From positions 1 through 64,000 of the forward strand of contig NZ_JAAGNI010000403.1 of the NCBI RefSeq assembly GCF_010550605.1: DNA of 64,000 nt. Direction: 5' to 3'. This document shows, piece by piece, positions 16,440 through 25,284 of this stretch. Position 1 is the first letter of the stretch. The number at the start of each line of letters is the position of its first letter. This stretch comes from Streptomyces sp. SID9727. GTDB taxonomy: Bacteria; Actinomycetota; Actinomycetes; Streptomycetales; Streptomycetaceae. Position numbers and translations under genes: made by a program. Under the pieces are notes generated by a model. The model did no database searches. It was not told where the DNA came from and was given only the letters and a program-made list of their open reading frames with translations.

Positions 16440-18638
16440 ATGCGTTACACGTCAACCGAGACTCCCCCGCGCATCGAGCCCTTGCCGCCCACGTCCGCCC
16501 GTACACGCCTCGGCACCGTCGTGCGGCGCGCCAAGTGGCCCGTGCTGCTGCTGTGGATCATCCTGGCGGTCGTCGCGACCCCCCTCGCCGACAAGCTCGG
16601 CGACGTGGAGCGCAACGACGCCGCCGCCTACCTCCCCCGCGGCCTCGACTCCAGCAAGGTAGCCCAGCTCGCCGAGCCCGATCCGGACCGGCCAGGCGCG
16701 GAGACGGCCGTGATCGTCTTCTCCCGCGGCAGCGGTTCCCTGGATGACGCCGATGTCCGGGCCGCCCGCGGCGTCCGCACCGACGCCACGGCCTCAGGGC
16801 CGGCCGGGGTCGGCAGACCCAGCGACGTTCAGGTGTCCGAGGACGGGAAGGCCGCCCTGTTCACTGTGGACATCCAGCCCGTCCACGAGGACGACGACAT
16901 CGTCGCCGACGCGGTCGCCGGCCTGCGCGAGAACATCGAGTCGGCGCTCGCGGAGGCGCATCGACCGGGGCTCGACGTGCACGTGGCCGGTGAGGCCGCC
17001 ATCGATGTCGACAACGACGGCGGAGACGTGGACGCCGCGCTCATGCTCACCAGCATGGTGATCGTGGCGATCCTGCTGCTGCTCACGTACCGCAGTCCGG
17101 TGTTGTGGCTGATCCCCTTGATCGGCTCGGTCCTCGCGGTGCAGGTGGCCCGCGGAGCGGCGTACGGTCTGGCGAAGGCCGGCCTGTCCGTGACGGACAT
17201 CTCCTCGGCGATCCTCATCGTCCTCGTCTTCGGTGCGGCGACGGACTATGCCCTGCTCCTCCTCAACCGGTATCGCGAGGAACTCGCCCGCTACGAGGAC
17301 AAGCACGAGGCGATCGCCGAGGCCCTGCGGCGTACCACCCCCGCGCTCGTGGCCAGCGCGGGCACGGTCACCGCCGGTCTGCTGTGCCTGATGATCGCGG
17401 ACCTGGCCGGGCTGCGGGGCCTGGGGCCCATTGCCGCCTCCGGCGTCGTCGTCGCCCTGGCCGCGATGCTGACGGTGCTTCCGGCGCTGCTGGTGTGCTG
17501 CGGACGCTGGCTGCTGTGGCCGCGCGCTCCGCGCCCCGGCCGGGAGCAGGGGGCGAGCGACCACCGCGTCTGGCGCGGCATCGCCGCCTTCGTCGGCCGG
17601 CTCCCGCACTTCGCCGCCATCGCCGTCACTCTGCTCCTCGCCGGAGCGGCCACCGGTCTCACCAGCCTGTCCAGCAGCGCCGACCCGCTGGACAAGGTGC
17701 CGCCGAACAGCGAGTCGGTCACCGGTCAGCGTGTCCTGCAGGACCACTTCCCCTCTGGTGTGTCCGCTCCACTGACCGTCGTCCTGCCAACCAGCGCGGA
17801 CAGCACTGACGTGCAGCGGGCCGTCACGACGGCGAAGGCGGTCGACGGCGTGGCCGCCGCGGCCCCCGACGACCCGCTCCAGGGCCGCCGCACTCTCTCC
17901 GTCGAACTGTCCATGGACCCTTACGGCGACGAGGCCCGCAGCACGATCAAGGCCCTGCGCACCGAGCTCCGTCAGCAGAACGGCGACATCCTCGTCGGTG
18001 GCACCCCTGCGGTACAGACCGACTACCAGGACGCCGCGCTCGAGGACACCAAGCGCATCGTCCCCCTTGTGCTGGACGCCGTGACGATCATTCTGGGCCT
18101 GTTGCTCCGCTCGATCGTGGCCCCGCTGATGCTCATGGCAACGGTCGTCCTCTCCTTCGCCGGGTCGCTGGGCCTGTCGGCCCTGGTCTTCGACCACGTC
18201 TTCGACTTCGGCGGCGTCGCCGGCGACATGTTCATCTACATCTTCGTGTTCCTTGTGGCCCTCGGCGTCGACTACAACATCTTCCTGATGGAACGCATCA
18301 GGGAAGAACGCGCCCACGGCACCACCAGAACCGCCGTCCTCAAGGGCCTGACGGCCACGGGCGGAGTCATCACAGCAGCGGGTCTCGTCCTCGCCGGGAC
18401 GTTCTCGGCTCTGGCCCAACTCCCCGACGTGACGGTCGCGGAGGTCGGCATCGCTGTCGGAATCGGCGTTCTCGTCGACACGCTCCTGGTCCGCTCGTTC
18501 CAGGTCCCCGCACTGGTGCTCCTGCTCGGCGACCGAGTGTGGTGGCCCTCGCGCCACAAGGGAACGTCCGCCGCGGCTCCGGCCAACTCCGGTCAGACCT
18601 CGACCACATCGACGGAGATACCGTCAGATTTCACATGA
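16440..18638 (+). CDS. MMPL family RND-type transporter
   Basis: A 732-residue transporter with the actinobacterial MMPL architecture: TM1 (WPVLLLWIILAVVATPLA), a large outer domain (about 60-190), a block of five TMs with the ATDYALLLLNRYREEL motif, a second outer domain, and a second TM block with ALGVDYNIFLMERIREE. The paired GxxxDY(N/A) motifs carry the proton-relay Asp-Tyr. The family exports lipids or antibiotics. The ATG at 16440 has AGGAG only 1 nt away, so the spacing is unusual. It is divergent from the two-component genes, its likely controllers. Confidence 0.92.
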   Translation: MRYTSTETPPRIEPLPPTSARTRLGTVVRRAKWPVLLLWIILAVVATPLADKLGDVERNDAAAYLPRGLDSSKVAQLAEPDPDRPGAETAVIVFSRGSGSLDDADVRAARGVRTDATASGPAGVGRPSDVQVSEDGKAALFTVDIQPVHEDDDIVADAVAGLRENIESALAEAHRPGLDVHVAGEAAIDVDNDGGDVDAALMLTSMVIVAILLLLTYRSPVLWLIPLIGSVLAVQVARGAAYGLAKAGLSVTDISSAILIVLVFGAATDYALLLLNRYREELARYEDKHEAIAEALRRTTPALVASAGTVTAGLLCLMIADLAGLRGLGPIAASGVVVALAAMLTVLPALLVCCGRWLLWPRAPRPGREQGASDHRVWRGIAAFVGRLPHFAAIAVTLLLAGAATGLTSLSSSADPLDKVPPNSESVTGQRVLQDHFPSGVSAPLTVVLPTSADSTDVQRAVTTAKAVDGVAAAAPDDPLQGRRTLSVELSMDPYGDEARSTIKALRTELRQQNGDILVGGTPAVQTDYQDAALEDTKRIVPLVLDAVTIILGLLLRSIVAPLMLMATVVLSFAGSLGLSALVFDHVFDFGGVAGDMFIYIFVFLVALGVDYNIFLMERIREERAHGTTRTAVLKGLTATGGVITAAGLVLAGTFSALAQLPDVTVAEVGIAVGIGVLVDTLLVRSFQVPALVLLLGDRVWWPSRHKGTSAAAPANSGQTSTTSTEIPSDFT

Positions 18639-18692
18639 ACTCTCGCTCTCTGGACCGGAATTCGACTTCCCATCCAGTGAACGAGGCGAGTA

Positions 18693-18740
18693 GCCCCGGC
18701 CCACCCAGGAACCGATCCCCCGCGGTGGGTGGGCCGGGGC
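18693..18740 (+). terminator. Terminator after the MMPL gene
   Basis: GCCCCGGCCCACC (from 18693) pairs with GGTGGGCCGGGGC (ending 18740) across a loop of about 20 nt. It is 55 nt after the MMPL stop codon. Confidence 0.75.
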
Positions 18741-19088
18741 ATACGTGACAGCACCGCAAGGCGGCCACGAGCCGCCGGCAGATCACAGGGTCCCCCTTTC
18801 CCCTCCGCCGCACCTTGCTCAGATGGAGATATCGGGGCCCGCTCGGATCCGCAGCGGCTCTCAACCTGACGGTCTAGGACCACGCCCACGCCGACACCCA
18901 CGCCACCCGCCTCCCGACGATGGCTCCGCCTGCCTGTCAGGGGTTGCCGCCCCCAGAACCGCCACCCGCTACACTGTCCGCGGTGACGCAGGCCTCCGCG
19001 CCTGCCCACCATGGAGCTGCCGGGGAGCCGACAGTCTGGATCCGTCCCCTTCAGGGAGGGTTTCAGTCACGTTTTCCGACAGATCCCC
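18741..19088. other. Non-coding stretch upstream of tRNA-Arg
   Basis: No convincing gene lies here: open frames are short, lack ribosome sites and show no recognisable protein. TACACT at 18970-18975 resembles a -10 element and may belong to the tRNA transcript. Confidence 0.5.
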
Positions 19089-19161
19089 GCCTTCGTAGCT
19101 CAGGGGATAGAGCACCGCTCTCCTAAAGCGGGTGTCGCAGGTTCGAATCCTGCCGGGGGCA
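19089..19161 (+). tRNA. tRNA-Arg (anticodon CCT)
   Basis: A 73-nt cloverleaf: acceptor GCCTTCG with CGGGGGC (two G-T pairs), D arm GCTC/GAGC, anticodon stem CCGCT/AGCGG with loop CTCCTAA (anticodon CCT), T stem GCAGG/CCTGC with TTCGAAT, and discriminator A. CCA is not encoded. Its 3' part from 19120 is the attachment core of the integrated element, and the tRNA is rebuilt intact by the element's left end. Confidence 0.95.
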
Positions 19162-19163
19162 CA
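19120..19163. repeat. attL core (44-bp direct repeat, copy 1)
   Basis: Covers the anticodon loop, T arm and 3' end of tRNA-Arg plus two further bases, and is identical to 31570-31613. Sequence diverges at once on both sides (T/A before, A/G after), so the repeat is exactly 44 bp. Confidence 0.95.
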
Positions 19164-19170
19164 AGGGAAG

Positions 19171-19200
19171 AGGCCACCTAGGAACGTTCCTAGGTGGCCT
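19171..19200. terminator. Perfect 30-bp palindrome: element-borne terminator
   Basis: AGGCCACCTAGGAAC is followed directly by its reverse complement GTTCCTAGGTGGCCT and then TT. It lies 9 nt inside the element, after the tRNA and after the converging integrase gene (stop at 19233). It can terminate both and replaces the chromosomal tRNA terminator that now sits beyond attR. Confidence 0.75.
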
Positions 19201-19226
19201 TTGACATCTACTACTGACATCAACGG
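19201..19226. repeat. Candidate integrase arm sites, left end
   Basis: Two TGACATC copies (19202-19208 and 19215-19221) occur in a 26-bp block that matches 31462-31487 at the other end in the same orientation with four differences. Position next to each att core suggests arm-type Int or Xis sites. Confidence 0.55.
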
Positions 19227-19232
19227 CGGCGG

Positions 19233-20384
19233 TCACTCACGGTCGGGCCGCCTCCTGAGCAGCCGGTCCATGTGGCTGATCGCCTCCCGCTGCGTGTCCT
19301 GCACGACGTGCGTATAGACGTCCATCGTGATGCTGATCTGGCTGTGACCAAGGATCTCCATCACGACACGAGGAGCCACGCCGGCCGCTGTAAGGATCGT
19401 GGCGCAGCCGTGCCGAGCATCGTGCAGACGGATCACCCGCAGGCCGGCGGCTTCAGCAACGCGGGTGAAGGAGCGGTAGACGTTCCGCGGCTCCACCGGG
19501 CGACCGGTCCGAGTAACGAAGACATGCCCGCTTTCCTGCCACGACTCCCCCGCGCGCACCTTGGCATCGACCTGTCGCATCCTGTGCCAGCGGAGGGGCG
19601 CGATGCACATGGCCGGCAGCGGCACAGCCCGTCGGCGTCGCCCCTTGGGGTCATCGTCATAGAGGACGCCGCGTCGCCTTTGGGTCTGCTGGCGGACATA
19701 GAGGACTCGGTTATCCAGGTCCACGTCCGTCCAACGCAGCCCGATCAGTTCCCCACGCCGCAGGCCCATGGTGATCGCGAGAACGAACGCCGCGTAGAGC
19801 GGATCTTTACGAGCAGCAGCCAGGAACGTCAGGGTCTCATTCAGGGACCATGGGCTCAGCTCTCGCGACTTCGCCCGTGGCGGTTCAACGAGGCTCGCTA
19901 CGTTCCGAGTGATCAGCTCTTCCCGACAGGCCGCGGTGAGGGCCGTGCGGAGTACCCGGTGAGATTCCTTGGCCGTAGCAGCAGTGGTCCTCTTCTCTAG
20001 CTGAACAAGAAGGCGCCGGACGTCAGCAACACCAAACGACTCCAGCCGCTTCCCTCCGACCATGGGCACCAGGTACAGCCGCACGTGTGCTTCGTACTTG
20101 TCGTACGTACTGAGCTTGCGCCGAGGCTTCACGACGTTGTCGAGCCAGTAGGGCAGCCACTCGGAGAGCTTGGCCGACCGCGTGGGCACGGGGACGCCTT
20201 GGTCCACCTTGGCGAGCAGATCACGGCGCTTGGTGTCGCACTCGGCCCAGGTCTTGCCGTAGGCGAACTTGCGGGCGCGGGTGCCGTCCGGCTGGAGGAC
20301 GTAGACCGCGGCTTGATAGCGGCCGTCCTTGCGCTTGGTGATGGTGCCGGCGCCGTTGGGATTGCGCTTGCGCTGGGGAGGCAT
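19233..20384 (-). CDS. int: AICE tyrosine integrase
   Basis: A 383-residue site-specific recombinase. The N-terminal arm-binding region is PNGAGTITKRKDGRYQAAVYVLQPDG. A core-binding SAM-like domain follows at about 65-150. The catalytic domain has Arg in LAITMGLRRGELIGLRW, HDARHG, LGHSQISITMD and the nucleophile Tyr in VYTHVV. It catalyses attP x attB recombination into tRNA-Arg. Its ATG overlaps the excisionase stop by one base, and the gene ends next to attL, the standard AICE arrangement. Confidence 0.95.
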   Translation of the reverse strand: MPPQRKRNPNGAGTITKRKDGRYQAAVYVLQPDGTRARKFAYGKTWAECDTKRRDLLAKVDQGVPVPTRSAKLSEWLPYWLDNVVKPRRKLSTYDKYEAHVRLYLVPMVGGKRLESFGVADVRRLLVQLEKRTTAATAKESHRVLRTALTAACREELITRNVASLVEPPRAKSRELSPWSLNETLTFLAAARKDPLYAAFVLAITMGLRRGELIGLRWTDVDLDNRVLYVRQQTQRRRGVLYDDDPKGRRRRAVPLPAMCIAPLRWHRMRQVDAKVRAGESWQESGHVFVTRTGRPVEPRNVYRSFTRVAEAAGLRVIRLHDARHGCATILTAAGVAPRVVMEILGHSQISITMDVYTHVVQDTQREAISHMDRLLRRRPDRE

Positions 20385-20568
20385 CAGGCGGCTTCCTCGA
20401 TCTCGTTGACGATGAAGTCCCGTACGGCGTCGGCGGGGATGCGGCGGGAACGGCCGATGGTGATGGAGACCAGCCGACGGGAGCGGATCAGGTCGTAGAC
20501 GGTGGAGCGTCCGAGCTTGAGCCGCGCCATGACCTGGGGCACGGTGAGGAGTTCGGCGGTGGTGGTGG

Positions 20569-20572
<4 letters not shown>
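20384..20572 (-). CDS. xis: Excisionase (MerR-like HTH, DNA-binding)
   Basis: A 62-residue helix-turn-helix protein: LLTVPQVMARLKLGRSTVYDLIRSRRLVSITIGRSRRIPADAVRDFIV, the excisionase/helix_turn_helix_17 type. It would bind near attL/attR and direct Int towards excision. Its ATG overlaps the repSA stop (ATGA) and its stop overlaps the int start, so rep, xis and int are translated as one coupled unit, as in pSAM2. Confidence 0.9.
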
Positions 20573-21977
<1,405 letters not shown>

Positions 21978-21981
<4 letters not shown>

Positions 21982-22641
21982 GCGGCGACCTCCAGGCGGG
22001 AGGCGAGGAGCGCGGCGCCGATCCAGTGTGTGTAGGCCGGGGGGATGCACTCGCGGATGCCGTCCCGGTTCATCCATCCCACGCCCATGTCGCTGCGGGC
22101 TTCAGCGACGCCGGAGAAGTTGCCGACGTAGTGCGCGAAGTGCCCGGCGGCGCGAGGGCGGCCCATCTTGGTCACGGGCGCGAGGTGGGCGGGGTGCGGG
22201 GGCGGGGTGAAGGCGAAGCCGCCGCCGGTCTCGAAGAGGCGGTGTCGGTAGGTCCGCATCCCGAACGCCGCCGCGCACAAGGTCACCGGGTCACGCAGCT
22301 CGGACCGGGCCTCTTCCACGTTCTCGATGACCCACGGGCGGCCGGTCGTTTCGAGTGCGGCGCGGGTGGGAGCTATGAGGGTCGGGGTGGTCGCGGTGCT
22401 GGATCTTCTGGGCGCGGCTGTAGCGCTGGCACGGGGGCGAGGCGTGGATGAAGTCGAACTCCGCCCCGTGCTCCCGCACGTACTGGATCGCGTCGGTCTG
22501 GATGAAGCGGAAGGGGTAGCGGGGCTGCGGCGCGGTGTCGATGCCGGTGACCTCGACGCCCGCGAGGTGGTAGCCCATAGCGGCGCCGCCCTGGCAGCAG
22601 AACAGGTCAAGCACCCGCAGGGCCCGGAGCGGGGTGCTCAT
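21978..22641 (-). pseudogene. Cytosine-5 DNA methyltransferase-like gene, frameshifted
   Basis: Two frames together encode one class I methyltransferase. The first (from ATG 22641) gives motif I VLDLFCCQGGAAMGYHLAG, VTGIDTAPQPRYPF and motif IV ASPPCQRYS. The second gives LIAPTRAALETTGRPWVIENVEEA, RTYRHRLFETG, MGRPRAAGHFAHYVGNFSGV and IPPAYTHWIGAAL. The break falls at the GGG run near 22379-22381; removing one base restores a ~220-residue protein. The PCQ motif points to C5-cytosine methylation. Its stop overlaps the repSA start. Either it is a recent inactivation or a base-calling error in a short homopolymer. Confidence 0.85.
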
Positions 22642-22838
22642 CGGTTGCCGCCGTTCTTGTTGTGGGCGGGGCCGTGGTTCGCGGTGTAGCCCTCCACCAG
22701 GGCCCTAACCTGGGCATCACCCGTGGCGGTCGCGGTGGCACCGCAGTGGCACACGGCGGAGCCGGTGGCCGGGGCGTTCGGGGACGGCTTGCTGACGTGG
22801 AGGCCGGGGCGGTCCGGGGTCGGGGTCAGGTCGGCCAT
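22638..22838 (-). CDS. Small AICE protein with CHC motif
   Basis: A 66-residue hypothetical protein (MADLTPTPDRPGLHVSKPSPNA...) with CHCG in the middle and a basic C-terminus (NHGPAHNKNGGNR). Its stop overlaps the methyltransferase ATG by 4 nt, so it belongs to the same coupled operon. I do not know its function. An in-frame GTG three codons upstream is an alternative start. Confidence 0.65.
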   Translation of the reverse strand: MADLTPTPDRPGLHVSKPSPNAPATGSAVCHCGATATATGDAQVRALVEGYTANHGPAHNKNGGNR

Positions 22839-22843
22839 GACAG

Positions 22844-23029
22844 TCACGCCCCGATTCGGGCGTGGGTGCGGGCGGCGGGGAGGGTGTGGCCGGTGCCGTG
22901 GCAGGCGGGGCAGTCGGCGGTGATCGTGCGGTGCTCGCCGGCCGGGGTGCGGGTGCCGGTGGTGATGGCGACGGTGGGGAAGCCGTCGCAGTGGCCGCAG
23001 ATCGGCCGGGGCGTCGTGCGCTGGGGCAT
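22844..23029 (-). CDS. Small zinc-ribbon protein of the AICE
   Basis: A 61-residue protein with two CxxC knuckles, CGHC near residue 12 and CPACHGTGHTLP near residue 41. The second resembles the CxxCxGxG repeat of DnaJ. It probably binds one zinc. It is conserved in position in such elements, between the GGDEF protein and the replication genes; function unknown. Confidence 0.65.
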   Translation of the reverse strand: MPQRTTPRPICGHCDGFPTVAITTGTRTPAGEHRTITADCPACHGTGHTLPAARTHARIGA

Positions 23030-23122
23030 GATGGTGTCTCCCTTTCGGGTCAGCTAGATCTGGAAGGCGTTGAGGCGCCCGGGGCGGCGGAAACTTGGCG
23101 GTTGAGGCCACCCCGGGGGCCG

Positions 23123-23692
23123 TTAAGAGCGAGCGCGCGGGGTGTTGTTGCGTCGGCCGCGTCCCTTGACCGCGTACATGGCCGAGTCCGCAGCGGACAG
23201 AGCGTCGGTGAGGGTGCGTGCGGGCAGGTCGGCGAGGTGGCAGACACCGACCGAGGCGCCGACCGGGACCGTCTGCCCGCCATAGGCGACGGGGCGGTGC
23301 AGCGCTTCGCGAAGCGCTGCCAAGCCGGGAGTGCGGGCGGGGTCGGTGATGATGGCGGCGAATTCGTCGCCCCCGAGACGGGCCGCGATCCCATGGCCCG
23401 AGACCCAGCCAGTCAGCCGTGCGGCGGTGGCCGCAATGACGGCGTCGCCGGCCGAGTGGCCGTAGGTGTCGTTGATGGCCTTGAAGTCGTCCAGGTCCAC
23501 GAGCAGGGCGGCGGCGTCGGCTGAGCGGGTGGCGATGCGTTCGGCGCGGGCCGTCCAGCCGGTTCGGGTGTGCAGGCCGGTGAGCGGATCGCGTCGAGCG
23601 GTGGACAGGCGGTGGGTGAGCAGGCTGCCGTGCAGAGCCCACCCGAGGGCGGGTAACGCTGCGGCGACGATGGGCAGGTCCATGCCGATCAC
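23123..23692 (-). CDS. GGDEF domain protein (putative diguanylate cyclase)
   Basis: A 189-residue protein with one N-terminal hydrophobic segment (LPIVAAALPALGWALHGSLL), then a GGDEF domain: RDPLTGLHTRTGW, LLVDLDDFKAINDTYGHSAGDAVI, and the signature RLGGDEFAAI, followed by VGASVGVCHL. The active-site motif is intact, so synthesis of c-di-GMP is likely; no sensor domain is attached. The GTG start at 23692 overlaps the spdD stop by 4 nt (GTGA). Confidence 0.88.
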   Translation of the reverse strand: MIGMDLPIVAAALPALGWALHGSLLTHRLSTARRDPLTGLHTRTGWTARAERIATRSADAAALLVDLDDFKAINDTYGHSAGDAVIAATAARLTGWVSGHGIAARLGGDEFAAIITDPARTPGLAALREALHRPVAYGGQTVPVGASVGVCHLADLPARTLTDALSAADSAMYAVKGRGRRNNTPRARS

Positions 23693-24012
23693 CGGGCCTT
23701 GTTGTTGAGGAGCGAGCGCAGGACCACGGCGCAGATCGCGACCGAGGCGGCGGTGATCGCGGTGGCCAGGAGCATGGAGACCAGGACCGTGCCGATGATC
23801 AGGACCATCGCGGTCCCGCCGGCGGCGGCGAGGATCAGGGAGCCCGGGGTCAGCCGGACGGTCGGCCGAGCGGGCGGAGCGACCGGGGCCGGGGCGGGGG
23901 TGTGGTGGCAGGTGCAGGCGGGGGTGTGGGTGATGCCGGTGAGCGGTCGGGCGAGGTGCGTCGTCGGGGTGGTGGGTGCGGTGTCCGGGGGCGGGATCTT
24001 GGGGGTGAACAC
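23689..24012 (-). CDS. SpdD-like mobile-element spread protein
   Basis: A 107-residue protein: a Pro/Thr-rich N-terminal half (MFTPKIPPPDTAPTTPT) followed by two hydrophobic segments (LILAAAGGTAMVLIIGTVLVSML and ATAITAASVAICAVVL). This is the SpdD type encoded by pSAM2-like elements, linked to intramycelial spread (pock formation). GTG 24012 has GGGAGGAA upstream. It is coupled to the GGDEF gene downstream. Confidence 0.85.
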   Translation of the reverse strand: MFTPKIPPPDTAPTTPTTHLARPLTGITHTPACTCHHTPAPAPVAPPARPTVRLTPGSLILAAAGGTAMVLIIGTVLVSMLLATAITAASVAICAVVLRSLLNNKAR

Positions 24013-24023
24013 GGTTCCTCCCG

Positions 24024-24212
24024 TCAGGGGTTGCAGCGGTGAGTGCGGGCGGCGAGTTCGGCGGCGGAGCGGTTGAGGTAGTCGGCGGAGAAGTTGCAGC
24101 CGGGGGCGGTGCAGGCGGCGGTGTGCTTGGTGCGGCCCCGGCCGTCGTGGTGGGTGCCGACCTGCACGGGGCCGATGCGGATCACGTCGGTGAAGCGGTT
24201 CGGACGCGGCAT
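24024..24212 (-). CDS. Mobile element transfer protein
   Basis: A 62-residue basic protein (MPRPNRFTDVIRIGPVQVGTHHDGRGRTKHTAACTAPGCNFSADY...) of a family found next to spdD in AICEs. It has CTAPGC and a C-terminal HRC, perhaps a zinc site. It is annotated in relatives as a transfer protein; the mechanism is not known. Confidence 0.8.
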   Translation of the reverse strand: MPRPNRFTDVIRIGPVQVGTHHDGRGRTKHTAACTAPGCNFSADYLNRSAAELAARTHRCNP

Positions 24213-24235
24213 TGAGCGAACCTTCCGGTTGTGGG

Positions 24236-24937
24236 TTAGGCGAGTTGGGCGGTGATGGCGTCGGCGAGCGGTGCGGGGACGCCGAGGCGGGTGCGCAGGG
24301 TCGCGGTGTCGATCCGGTTGCCGGTCGTGGCGTGGTGGGTGTCAGCGACCTTCCGCGCGTGGTCCAGCAACGCCGGCGGAACAGTCACCGGGACAGGCGC
24401 CGGTGCCGCAACGGGTTCCGGGGCGGGTGCAGGTTCGGGGGCCGTCGGAGCCGTGACAGGCGGGAGTTCGGGCGCAGAGTCCGGGGCCGGGTCGGGCTCG
24501 CGCTCGACCGTGACGGGCTCGGGTGTCGAGGCGGTCAACGGCGCTTCTGTCGCCGCCGGTTGAGCGGTGGGGGTGGCGGTGTGCGTGTGGGCGAGGAGCG
24601 TGCCGCCGAGGAAGGCGAGGGCCGGCCAGCCGGCGACGAGGATGCGGAGCCAGGGCGGGACGTTGTCCAGGTCGAGCATTCCGGCGGTCGCGATGTTCGC
24701 GCCGAGGGATGCGGCCAGGGCGATGACGAACCAGACCCAGGCCGGGCCGTTGTCCGCAGCTGTGCGCATCCGGCGCCAGGCGGCGACCAGGAGCAGGTCC
24801 ACGCTGATCGGGTAGGCCCAGGCTTTCCAGCCGTCCTGTCCGGCAGCGTCGGCCAGGTCGTGCAGGTGGGAGAAGGACAGGGCACCGGCGATCACGGCCT
24901 GAACCAGCACGGCGTCCGGGCGGATGGTGCGGGGCAT
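24236..24937 (-). CDS. DUF2637 domain membrane protein
   Basis: A 233-residue protein. The N-terminal DUF2637 region (1-125) has about four hydrophobic segments (AVIAGALSFSHLHDLADAAG, WAYPISVDLLLVAAWRRM, WFVIALAASLGANIATAG, ILVAGWPALAFLGGTLLA). A Pro/Ala/Glu-rich linker follows. The C-terminal helical domain (ALLDHARKVADTHHATTGNRIDTATLRTRLGV) resembles a small DNA-binding fold. Such proteins accompany TraB in Streptomyces elements and may anchor DNA or the transfer pump at the membrane. The ATG at 24937 follows GGAGGTG. Confidence 0.8.
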   Translation of the reverse strand: MPRTIRPDAVLVQAVIAGALSFSHLHDLADAAGQDGWKAWAYPISVDLLLVAAWRRMRTAADNGPAWVWFVIALAASLGANIATAGMLDLDNVPPWLRILVAGWPALAFLGGTLLAHTHTATPTAQPAATEAPLTASTPEPVTVEREPDPAPDSAPELPPVTAPTAPEPAPAPEPVAAPAPVPVTVPPALLDHARKVADTHHATTGNRIDTATLRTRLGVPAPLADAITAQLA

Positions 24938-25018
24938 GGTGGTCACCTCCAATCTGTGGTGGTGCCGGGGCCGGGCGGGACGCGGGTGGTCACCGCCCGG
25001 CACCCGGAGCAGAGGGGG

Positions 25019-25201
25019 TCAGGCGTCGGGGTCGGTTCCGGTGCCGAAGCAGTTCAGGCACAGGCCGTCCTGCTGTCCGACTGGGCGGCGCTTGCGGCCG
25101 ACGCGAACCGTGGTGGGCACGTTGCCGGTCCCGCCGCACGGCTTGCAGTCACCGTTCTCGACCACGGGCGGGGGCTTGAGGGTGGTCCGTCGAGGTGCCA
25201 T
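25019..25201 (-). CDS. Small DnaJ-like zinc-finger protein
   Basis: A 60-residue protein with two CxxCxGxG-type knuckles (CKPCGGTG and CLNCFGTG) separated by a basic stretch (VRVGRKRRPVG), as in the zinc centre of DnaJ. It sits between traB and the DUF2637 gene. Zinc binding is likely; the role in the element is unknown. Confidence 0.7.
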   Translation of the reverse strand: MAPRRTTLKPPPVVENGDCKPCGGTGNVPTTVRVGRKRRPVGQQDGLCLNCFGTGTDPDA

Positions 25202-25284
25202 GGCGGGGGTTCCTTCCGGTTCCGGGCATGGGCGGGGTAGGGACCTGGCGTGAGACGGTCACGCCGACCGGGAAGAGCGGGGTG

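Noticed and set aside
18593..19012. Minus-strand frame of 139 codons downstream of the MMPL gene
   Set aside because: Arg/Gly/Ser-rich, overlaps the end of the MMPL gene and its terminator, with no recognisable family.
18969..19223. Short minus-strand frame reading CAPGRIRTCDTRF over the tRNA; a similar frame starts at the attR copy (29826-31622)
   Set aside because: This peptide is the translation of the antisense strand of tRNA-Arg, a well-known false protein call. The frame merely reads the tRNA and the att repeat.
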